Positions 44,030 through 51,240 of a stretch of DNA of 64,000 nucleotides are shown here, one piece after another. Location of the stretch: positions 1-64,000 of the forward strand of contig JAVBVZ010000004.1 in assembly GCA_036679405.1 (NCBI GenBank), read 5' to 3'. Within the stretch, counting starts at the first letter, position 1, and every line of letters starts with the position of its first letter. The position numbers were made by a program, and so were the translations under genes. The notes beneath the pieces are model-generated. The model was not told the DNA's origin and ran no database searches. It worked only from the letters and a program-made list of their open reading frames with translations. The DNA comes from JAEYKI01 sp036679405 (GTDB lineage Bacteria > Bacillota > Clostridia > Christensenellales > Christensenellaceae).

Positions 44030-44371
44030 ATGGAAGACTGTATTTTTTGCAGGATCGTTAAAGAAGAAATCCCCTGCAGCAAAGTGTATGAAGACGATAT
44101 GGTGCTGGCCTTTCACGATGTGAATCCGGCTGCCCCTACGCATGTATTGGTGATTCCGAAAAAGCATTTTACGGATATAACGGAGCTTTCGGAAGACGAC
44201 ATGAAATATGTGGTTGCAGTCACGCGCGTTATTCAGAAAATTGCCCGTGAATTAGAGTTGGATGATGGCTTTCGGGTCGTGGTCAATACCGGGGTCTTGG
44301 GAGGACAGACGGTTCCCCATTTGCACTATCATTTGCTTGGGGGACGAAAAATGCAGTGGCCTCCGGGCTGA
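44030..44371 (+). CDS. HIT-family nucleotide-binding hydrolase (Hint-like)
   Basis: 113 residues. The histidine triad is PHLHYHLLGG with His97, His99 and His101. The start MEDCIFCRIVKEEIP contains C-x2-C, the first half of the zinc site in many Hint proteins. It hydrolyses nucleoside phosphoramidates or related adenylates. GGAGG at 44019-44023 sits six bases upstream, so the longer in-frame reading into mtaB is rejected. Confidence 0.93.
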   Translation: MEDCIFCRIVKEEIPCSKVYEDDMVLAFHDVNPAAPTHVLVIPKKHFTDITELSEDDMKYVVAVTRVIQKIARELELDDGFRVVVNTGVLGGQTVPHLHYHLLGGRKMQWPPG

Positions 44372-44419
44372 TTTAACGGCAGAAGGCAGGAAGATGTAAG
44401 ACTTTTTAAAGCCTTCTTA

Positions 44420-44448
44420 TTGACAGAAAGCGCGGATTTTAATATAAT
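44420..44448 (+). promoter_or_regulatory. Consensus promoter of rpsU
   Basis: TTGACA (44420-44425), a 17-base spacer, TATAAT (44443-44448): perfect in both boxes and in spacing, as expected for a ribosomal protein gene. A seven-base inverted repeat AGAAGGC/GCCTTCT (44381-44417) lies just upstream and may end the mtaB transcript. Confidence 0.85.
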
Positions 44449-44467
44449 ACACGTGTTATATGAATGA

Positions 44468-44506
44468 CTCCCAAGTTATTGATGAGTTATAGTCTGAATA
44501 TGGGAG
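44468..44506 (+). promoter_or_regulatory. Possible Shine-Dalgarno-sequestering hairpin in the rpsU leader
   Basis: CTCCCA (44468-44473) is complementary to TGGGAG (44501-44506), which is part of the unusually G-rich ribosome site ahead of rpsU. The loop is 27 bases. Pairing would hide the ribosome site. Confidence 0.35.
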
Positions 44507-44519
44507 GGGGGGATATAAA

Positions 44520-44693
44520 ATGGCCGAGATCAGAGTTGGCGAAAACGAGTCGTTAGAAAGTGCTTTGAGGAGATTCAAGCGGAAATGTGCCCGGTCGGGC
44601 GTTCTTGCCGAAATCAGGAAGCGCGAGCATTATGAAAAGCCCAGCGTGAAAAGAAAGAAAAAGGCAGAAGCTGCGAGGAAAAGAAAGCACTAA
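44520..44693 (+). CDS. rpsU: 30S ribosomal protein S21
   Basis: 57 residues. The sequence opens MAEIRVGENESLESALRRFK, then RKCARSGVLAEIRKREHYEK and a basic tail, an unmistakable S21. It helps mRNA binding during initiation. It has a consensus promoter and its own terminator, so it is a single-gene unit between mtaB-HIT and phoH. Confidence 0.97.
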   Translation: MAEIRVGENESLESALRRFKRKCARSGVLAEIRKREHYEKPSVKRKKKAEAARKRKH

Positions 44694-44707
44694 ATATATT
44701 TTGTGAT

Positions 44708-44740
44708 AAAAACATCCGGTTTGTCCGGATGTTTTTTATT
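44708..44740 (+). terminator. Terminator of rpsU
   Basis: AAAACATCCGG / CCGGATGTTTT with a five-base loop and T run. Confidence 0.9.
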
Positions 44741-44820
44741 GAAAATAAGATCGTCCGCTGCTGTGGGCATATGCTTGTCAAAAACAGTTGCGGAACACAT
44801 AAAATCTATCTGTGCAAGTT

Positions 44821-44849
44821 GTTGCCCAAAAAACGTGAAACGTGTATAA
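44821..44849 (+). promoter_or_regulatory. Promoter of the phoH-pgpH-ybeY-dgkA-era operon
   Basis: TTGCCC (44821-44826) and TATAAT (44844-44849), 17 bases apart. Confidence 0.55.
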
Positions 44850-44944
44850 TATGAAATGTATCCGGCCGGACAAGTATAGGGCCGAAATTTTAAAAGATGA
44901 CCGCGCAGGCGCCGAACAGATAGATAGGGGAGAAGTAGTAAAAT

Positions 44945-45904
44945 TTGGATAGCATGCATGTGGAATTTGACAGTCTGGAACAAATGATGGGGATTTTTGG
45001 AAATTTTGATGAGAATATCAATTTGATTGCACGGGAAAGCGGTGCGTCTTTTACTTTGTCTAATCACGGAATTACATTTGCGGGCGATGAAAAATGCGCA
45101 CAATTAGCTGCCGATGTTTTGGAAACACTTAAAAAGTTATACAATAAAAATGAACATGTTGATAAAATGGCGGTCGCCTATGCGTTTGATATTGTACGGG
45201 ACGGACAGATGGATGCTGCGCTCGAGATGATGTCCGATGTAGTGGCGATTACGGCTAAGGGACGTCAGATTAAATGCCGCTCTATCGGCCAAAAACATTA
45301 TATAAAGGCGATCCAATCAAACACTGTGACCATCTGTATCGGCCCGGCCGGTACAGGCAAAACATACCTGGCCATGGCAATGGCGGTCGTGGCGCTTAAA
45401 AACAAACAGGTCAGCCGAATCATATTGACCCGGCCGGCGGTAGAAGCCGGTGAAAAATTGGGTTTTTTGCCGGGCGATTTGCAAAATAAAGTGGATCCGT
45501 ATCTGCGGCCCTTGTATGACGCCTTGTATGAGTTTATGGGTGCAGATACGTACCAACGGCTTTCGGAAAGCGGTGTGATAGAGGTTGCGCCGCTTGCGTA
45601 TATGCGCGGGCGCACTTTGAATGACGCTTTTATTATACTGGACGAGGCCCAAAACTGTACCCGGGAACAGATGAAAATGTTTTTAACCCGCTTTGGCGAG
45701 GGTTCGAAAGTGGTAGTGACCGGAGATGTCACGCAAATAGATCTTCCCAAAGAACGGGCATCCGGGCTCAAAAAAAGTGCGGAAATATTAAAAAGTATCC
45801 AAGATATTGAAGTGGTGAACCTTACAGGCAAAGACGTTGTTCGCCATTCGCTGGTTCGGAATATTATAAAAGCTTTTGAAAAGCATGAATTTGAGGACCG
45901 TTAA
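44945..45904 (+). CDS. phoH: PhoH family ATPase (YbeZ-like)
   Basis: 319 residues. An N-terminal KH-like segment, then a P-loop ATPase with GPAGTGKT (about 133-140), QDL-type FLPGDLQNKVDPYLRPLYDAL, and Walker B ILDEAQNCT. In many bacteria it acts with YbeY in ribosome maturation and RNA decay; ybeY is two genes downstream. Start choice is uncertain: TTG 44945 is 12 bases from GGGGAG, and ATG 44954 is farther away. Confidence 0.93.
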   Translation: MDSMHVEFDSLEQMMGIFGNFDENINLIARESGASFTLSNHGITFAGDEKCAQLAADVLETLKKLYNKNEHVDKMAVAYAFDIVRDGQMDAALEMMSDVVAITAKGRQIKCRSIGQKHYIKAIQSNTVTICIGPAGTGKTYLAMAMAVVALKNKQVSRIILTRPAVEAGEKLGFLPGDLQNKVDPYLRPLYDALYEFMGADTYQRLSESGVIEVAPLAYMRGRTLNDAFIILDEAQNCTREQMKMFLTRFGEGSKVVVTGDVTQIDLPKERASGLKKSAEILKSIQDIEVVNLTGKDVVRHSLVRNIIKAFEKHEFEDR

Positions 45905-45912
45905 ACGAAGAA

Positions 45913-48180
45913 ATGAGGGCGAACGGTATCAATAGGTTTTTTTCTAAAAATAAGTGGCTGAGAATTTTATGTGTTTTAGGTTCGTTTGCACTTTGCTGTG
46001 TCATTGTGCTGGTTTCAAATGCGCCTGAAACGCACAATATTCAGGAAGGAGAGATCTCTCCTGAAACGATCACGGCTCCGCGTGATTTTGTGGATGACGT
46101 AGCTACTTCTGCCCTGCAAGAAGAAGAGCGGGCGAAAATCGGTCCGGTTTACAATTTAAATACAAGCATAACCCAAGAGTCACTGGATGCGCTGGCTGCT
46201 GATTTTGAAAAATTTGAATCTGCACGTGCCTATGCTCAGCAATATTATGTGAATGCTCAGATTGCAGCCCTGCAGGCAGCGGAGAACCAGCGTGTGCAGA
46301 CTGAAATTGACAATATAAAAAACAGTGATTCGACAGAACCTGCGGTAACGCCCACCGCAAAGGTGATTACAGCGGCAGATGTTCCGTTTGATCCGAGTAC
46401 CATAGACTGGAAAACCTATCTTCCCGCTGAGGAACAGACAGAGATCCAGGGTGTCTTGCCTCCTTATGTAAACGATACGGATTGGGTGCCTGTTGTATCT
46501 ATGACAAAAGACGAACTGAATACCCTGTTTAATTTGGTTTACAGTATAAGCGAAGAAGAACTAGACACTGGATTCAAGGAAGAAGATGTTGACGATGTGG
46601 CCAGTCAGATCGTTTTACAGATTTCAGAACAATATGATTTATCTGCGCCGGAATCCAGACTGCTTACGGAATGCCTTCAATATGATTTGAAAGCAAATAT
46701 CGTTTTTGATCAGGAGGCGACCCGCTTAAAACAGGATGAAGCCGCAGCGGCGGTAGATCCGGTGACATATATGAAGGGGCAGAATATTGTGATGAAAGGC
46801 GAAGTTGTGACGCCGGACCAGTATTCTGTATTAGACCGGATGGGCCTTTTGGATCAGCCGAACTCCTCGCTTGATTATTCATTGGCTGCAGTTTTGTATG
46901 TGACGCTTTTATTTGCGATATACATTATTTATGTTTTGAATTTTGAAAAAAAATTGGCGGAAAACATAAAACACATTGCCATCTTAAGTATCCTGACCGT
47001 TCTGGTGATGGCCGTGACCGGGATTCTTGCACGGATTGCGCCGGATATTCTTATTACAACAATGGCGGCGATATTGGTAGCGGTGCTGGTTTCCACAAAA
47101 AATGCCGTTTCTTATACCGTATTCATTTCTTTGCTGATTGTGACTGTGTTGACGGGAAAGCATGCGTTCTTTACAGATGTGGCGTTTGAAACGGTCATCA
47201 TATCGGTACTGGGCGGAATTTTAGCCATTGTCGTTCTCAGAAAAAAAGCTTTTCGTGCCGCGCCTATTCTGGCCGGACTGGTTGCGTGTATTCCCGGCGT
47301 GCTGCTGCAAATTGTTTTGTGGAAAGAAAACCTGCTGGCGACCGCTTCGCTGTTTCCGGGAATGGCCTGGCTGCTGGCGAGCGGCGTTTTATCCGGTGTA
47401 GTGGCGATCGGCTTGCTTCCGCCTTTTGAAAGCCTGTTTAAAATTACGACCCCTGCAAAGCTTCTTGAGCTTTCCGATCCGAATCACCCGTTGTTAAAGC
47501 GACTTCTCTTGGAAGCGCCGGGCACTTATCACCACAGTTTGTTTGTAGGGAATTTGGCCGAGGCGGGGTGTGAGGCGGTAGGCGCAAATTCTTTGCTTGC
47601 AAGAGTTGGGTCTTATTATCATGACGTGGGAAAACTCAAAAACCCAATGTATTTTGTGGAAAATCAGCGAAACAATGTGAATCCGCACGATAAAATCAGG
47701 CCGGAGCAGAGCGCTGAAATTATTATGAGCCACGTGACGTCCGGGTATGAAATGCTTGGGAAATATAATATACCTTCCGAAATTAAAAAAATTCAATTAC
47801 AGCACCATGGCAATACGCCGGTCGCGTTTTTTTATCACAAAGCGAAGCAGGAGGACGGGAAGGCCGATATCAATGATTACCGGTATCCATGCCCGAGGCC
47901 GGATACGATTGAAAGTGCAATTGTCATGCTTGCTGATACGGTGGAAGCGGCCATGCGCACTTTGGATGATCCTACAGAAGAAGAAACTTTTGAATTTATC
48001 AAAAAATTGATTCAGGCAAAATACGACGATGGACAGCTGGATTTAACACCGCTGACCCGGAGAGATCTGACGGCAATCGCACGCGCTTTTGCCGGCGTTT
48101 ATAACGGAATGCTTCATAACAGGATCAAATATCCGCGTTTGGAGCTGGACGGAGAGAAAGATGAAGATAGTCATATGTGA
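45913..48180 (+). CDS. pgpH: 7TM-HD family cyclic-di-AMP phosphodiesterase (PgpH-like)
   Basis: 755 residues. One N-terminal helix, a large extracellular domain (about 45-320), seven clustered transmembrane helices (about 325-515) and a cytoplasmic HD domain with YHHSLFVGNLAE (near 540) and YYHDVGKL (His570-Asp571). In Listeria PgpH degrades the second messenger c-di-AMP; the architecture here is the same. It sits between phoH and ybeY, the standard position. The last 20 bases overlap ybeY. Confidence 0.93.
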   Translation: MRANGINRFFSKNKWLRILCVLGSFALCCVIVLVSNAPETHNIQEGEISPETITAPRDFVDDVATSALQEEERAKIGPVYNLNTSITQESLDALAADFEKFESARAYAQQYYVNAQIAALQAAENQRVQTEIDNIKNSDSTEPAVTPTAKVITAADVPFDPSTIDWKTYLPAEEQTEIQGVLPPYVNDTDWVPVVSMTKDELNTLFNLVYSISEEELDTGFKEEDVDDVASQIVLQISEQYDLSAPESRLLTECLQYDLKANIVFDQEATRLKQDEAAAAVDPVTYMKGQNIVMKGEVVTPDQYSVLDRMGLLDQPNSSLDYSLAAVLYVTLLFAIYIIYVLNFEKKLAENIKHIAILSILTVLVMAVTGILARIAPDILITTMAAILVAVLVSTKNAVSYTVFISLLIVTVLTGKHAFFTDVAFETVIISVLGGILAIVVLRKKAFRAAPILAGLVACIPGVLLQIVLWKENLLATASLFPGMAWLLASGVLSGVVAIGLLPPFESLFKITTPAKLLELSDPNHPLLKRLLLEAPGTYHHSLFVGNLAEAGCEAVGANSLLARVGSYYHDVGKLKNPMYFVENQRNNVNPHDKIRPEQSAEIIMSHVTSGYEMLGKYNIPSEIKKIQLQHHGNTPVAFFYHKAKQEDGKADINDYRYPCPRPDTIESAIVMLADTVEAAMRTLDDPTEEETFEFIKKLIQAKYDDGQLDLTPLTRRDLTAIARAFAGVYNGMLHNRIKYPRLELDGEKDEDSHM

Positions 48181-48646
48181 AAGCGATATCCTGTCCAAAG
48201 TGACAGAGCATTGTGATACAATAGTATTGGCGGCAGGGGATGCCATGCAGGGTGACGGTGTGGACGGGACTCTGAATATTCTTTTTACCGGTGCCGAAGA
48301 AATAAGACGCCTTAACAGAGAGTACCGGGGTCTGGATTGCGTGACCGATGTCCTTTCTTTTCCCGCAAATGAACTAGACCGTCCGATTTGCGAGTATGAC
48401 ACTCTGCCCGACCTGGAGACTGATTCCGATACGGAAGAAATAGTCCTGGGGGATATTGCCCTTTGTGTTGAGCGGGCACAGGAACAGGCGGAAGAATACG
48501 GACATTCTCTTTTGCGGGAACTGTGTTTTTTGGCTGTTCACGGTACATTGCACTTAATGGGGTATGATCATGCAAAAAAAGAAGACGAACAAAAAATGAC
48601 GGATAAGGCCGAGGGAATATTATACCAATTGGGGATCAATAGATGA
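48161..48646 (+). CDS. ybeY: Endoribonuclease YbeY
   Basis: 161 residues. The metal-binding motif is HGTLHLMGYDH (H-x3-H-x5-H), and CVTDVLSFP precedes it. It is needed for 16S rRNA 3'-end maturation and ribosome quality control. ATG 48161 has GGAGAGAAAG directly upstream and gives the normal length; an upstream in-frame ATG would overlap pgpH by far more. Its stop overlaps the dgkA start. Confidence 0.95.
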   Translation: MKIVICESDILSKVTEHCDTIVLAAGDAMQGDGVDGTLNILFTGAEEIRRLNREYRGLDCVTDVLSFPANELDRPICEYDTLPDLETDSDTEEIVLGDIALCVERAQEQAEEYGHSLLRELCFLAVHGTLHLMGYDHAKKEDEQKMTDKAEGILYQLGINR

Positions 48647-49359
48647 AGACAGTGATCAACAGCTTTAACCATGCGATAGGCGGGATTATGCAAGCCTTCA
48701 AATTGGAAAAAAACATGAAGGTCCATTTTATACTGATGGTGGCGGTTATTGTGACGGCCATTATGACGCATGTGACCCGCTTTGAACTGATTGCCCTTGT
48801 GATCTCCATAGCGTTCGTTTTGTTTGCCGAACTTTTAAATACCGCAGTGGAAGCGGTATGCGATCTGATTACCAAAGAATATAACGAATTTGCAAAAATC
48901 GCAAAAAACGTTGCCGCAGGCGCTGTTTTGATAGCGGCTGCGAATGCGGTGGTGGTCGGGTACCTTGTTTTCTACAGAAAGTTCAACAATTTTGCCTTGA
49001 TATCACTTGATTATCTTAATAATCTGCCCGCCCATGTGACTTTTGCCAGTTTGATGGTGCTTTTTGTTGTAGTGATTATTTTAAAATCGCGTTCTGTGAA
49101 AAAACGGGGAACTTATGTGCAGGGCGGAATGCCCAGCGGGCATACTGCTTTTGCTTTTGCGCTTTTCACGGCGATTGCGCTGACATCAAGAGATCCTATT
49201 GCGGCTTCTTTCAGCGCGGTGATTGCTTTGATTGTTGCCGAAAGCAGGATGGAGACAAAGGTGCATACCTTTTTGGAGGTTGCCATGGGCGCGCTTCTGG
49301 GCATACTTATTACCGTGATTGTTTTTCAAGTCACACAGATTTTTGTATTTTCAAGTTAA
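48643..49359 (+). CDS. DgkA-type lipid kinase fused to PAP2-type phosphatase
   Basis: 238 residues. Residues 1-115 are a DgkA/undecaprenol kinase domain with three helices and the signature ELLNTAVEAVCDL. Residues 125-238 are a PAP2-like domain with PSGHTAFAFAL (catalytic His) and ESRMETKVHTFLEVAMG (second His). The kinase makes undecaprenyl phosphate from undecaprenol in Gram-positives, and the PAP2 fold usually removes a phosphate from undecaprenyl pyrophosphate. Both would recharge the carrier pool. This fusion occurs in other Firmicutes. Confidence 0.88.
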   Translation: MKTVINSFNHAIGGIMQAFKLEKNMKVHFILMVAVIVTAIMTHVTRFELIALVISIAFVLFAELLNTAVEAVCDLITKEYNEFAKIAKNVAAGAVLIAAANAVVVGYLVFYRKFNNFALISLDYLNNLPAHVTFASLMVLFVVVIILKSRSVKKRGTYVQGGMPSGHTAFAFALFTAIALTSRDPIAASFSAVIALIVAESRMETKVHTFLEVAMGALLGILITVIVFQVTQIFVFSS

Positions 49360-49371
49360 AGGAGAGTCATT

Positions 49372-50256
49372 TTGCCTGAATTCAGATCGGGGTTTGTTGC
49401 GTTGATCGGCAGCCCGAATGTTGGTAAATCAACACTTTTAAACAGGATTGTGGGGACAAAAATATCTATTGTATCAAAAAAGCCACAAACGACCCGCACA
49501 AAAATTTCCGGGATATTGACCAGGAAAGATTTTCAGATTATCTTTTTGGATACACCGGGCATCCATCCGGCAAAAAACGCGCTGGATGAGATCATGTTAA
49601 AAACCATTGAAAGCGCAATTACCGACGTTGATGTGGTTTTATATATCATGGATGCAAAAACCGGCTTAAGGGAAAGCGACCGTGATATGATCGGCAAGTT
49701 GTCCAAGCAGAAGGCACCTTTTTTTGTTCTGATTAATAAAACAGATGCGGTGGAAAAGAACCGCCTGATGGAACTTATGGAAGAATTGGGCACGGAAAAC
49801 AAGGTTTGTCCCATATCCGCTAAACTCGGGGATGGCGTGGACGAGATGCTTCTTTCCCTCCAACAACTTTTACCCGAAGGCCCTAAGTATTATCCTGAAG
49901 ACATGGTGACCGATCAGCCGGAACGTTTGATTGCCGCGGAAATCATCCGTGAAAAGGCATTAAAACACCTTGGGAAAGAAGTGCCTCATGGCGTGGGTGT
50001 GGAAATAGAGAGAGTGGATATTGATGCCGCAAAAGATATTGTGAATATCGATGCGGTAATTTACTGTGAGCGGGATTCACACAAAGGGATCATTATCGGC
50101 CGGGGCGGATCAAAATTGAAAAAGATTGCAAGTGAAGCCCGGATAGATATACAGGTCTTGTTTGGCCAAAAAGTCTTTTTACGAGTATGGGTAAAAGTGA
50201 AGAGAGACTGGCGGAATCAGGATTCGGTGCTGAGGACGCTTGGATATAAAGATTGA
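49372..50256 (+). CDS. era: GTPase Era
   Basis: 294 residues. GTPase motifs GSPNVGKST, DTPGIH and NKTD, then a KH domain with IIIGRGGSKLKKIASEAR. It binds the 3' end of 16S rRNA and assists 30S assembly. It begins with TTG, preceded by GGAGAG at 49361-49366. End of the phoH-to-era coupled set. Confidence 0.97.
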   Translation: MPEFRSGFVALIGSPNVGKSTLLNRIVGTKISIVSKKPQTTRTKISGILTRKDFQIIFLDTPGIHPAKNALDEIMLKTIESAITDVDVVLYIMDAKTGLRESDRDMIGKLSKQKAPFFVLINKTDAVEKNRLMELMEELGTENKVCPISAKLGDGVDEMLLSLQQLLPEGPKYYPEDMVTDQPERLIAAEIIREKALKHLGKEVPHGVGVEIERVDIDAAKDIVNIDAVIYCERDSHKGIIIGRGGSKLKKIASEARIDIQVLFGQKVFLRVWVKVKRDWRNQDSVLRTLGYKD

Positions 50257-50374
50257 CACTCTTTGTGAATCTGCCGTATGTGGTGAACATCAAAAGGACT
50301 GAAAACGGACGCTTGAAACGATCCTGCCGGCGGGTTTTGATTTATACAGATTTTCCAAAAGAGGATAAAGGAAA

Positions 50375-51085
50375 ATGGAGAATACTTTGTGCATCGTAAT
50401 GCGTACGGCGGACTGGCGGGATTCAGATAAGATGCTTACATTGTTCTCGCGTGATTTTGGGCTGATATCGGCGCTTGCGCGAGGTGCAAAAAATTTAAAA
50501 AACCCTTTGTCGGCCGTGAGTCAGCCGTTTTGCTGCGGCATATATTCTTTTATCAGCCGGAGCGGGAGATTGTCCGTGAGTCAATGTGAAATCAAAAAGG
50601 AATTTTACAGTTTGGGAACGGATTTTGAAAAATATGCAACTGCATGCGTAATGATGGAGATGAGTGAAAAAATTCTTCAGAATACGCAGGAATATGATCC
50701 GCTTTTCATATTGCTGGTTACCTGCCTGACGCACCTGGAAAAGGGACGCCCTTCACGGGAGGTGCTGACGTATTATTTGGTCCGGATATCCGGGCTGCTG
50801 GGGATTCGTCCGTCAACCCAAGAATGTGTTGTTTGCGGACGGCCGCTTGAAGCGCCGCATCTTTTTTGTATGGCGGAAGGCGGCACGGTTTGCCCGGCAT
50901 GCGCGGATGGCCTGAAAACCGTATCGGTCCGCCCGGAAGACATGAAAATGATTGACAAGATGCTTCAAACTTCGCCTAAGGATTTTTGCCCGGCCCAGGG
51001 GTTTAACCCAAGGCTGCTGGATCTGTTACGGGAGTATTTGGGAGAATTGGGCGAACTAAAATGCCGTTCGATGCGATTTTTGTGA
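50375..51085 (+). CDS. recO: DNA repair protein RecO
   Basis: 236 residues. N-terminal OB fold (CIVMRTADWRDSDKMLTLFS, ARGAKNLKNPLS), then a helical domain with a zinc finger, C-x2-C (CVVCG) and C-x2-C (CPAC). It loads RecA through RecR onto gapped DNA. A weak 118-base gap after era holds no recognised signal. ATG 50375 follows AAAGGA. Confidence 0.94.
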   Translation: MENTLCIVMRTADWRDSDKMLTLFSRDFGLISALARGAKNLKNPLSAVSQPFCCGIYSFISRSGRLSVSQCEIKKEFYSLGTDFEKYATACVMMEMSEKILQNTQEYDPLFILLVTCLTHLEKGRPSREVLTYYLVRISGLLGIRPSTQECVVCGRPLEAPHLFCMAEGGTVCPACADGLKTVSVRPEDMKMIDKMLQTSPKDFCPAQGFNPRLLDLLREYLGELGELKCRSMRFL

Positions 51086-51133
51086 GTCTTGGTTAAATGA
51101 GCTCAGAAAAACTGTTAATTTTGCGATTTATTA

Positions 51134-51162
51134 TTGTAATATAGGGAAAAGTGCTGTATAAT
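51134..51162 (+). promoter_or_regulatory. Promoter of ppdK
   Basis: TTGTAA (51134-51139) and TATAAT (51157-51162), 17 bases apart. An AT-rich leader with TATAATATAATAATT follows and may contain a second start point. Confidence 0.55.
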
Positions 51163-51240
51163 ACATTGCGAAAATGCGTAAAATAGCGTCATATTATTCA
51201 AAAAATATATAATATAATAATTCTTGAGAGGAGCAAAAGA

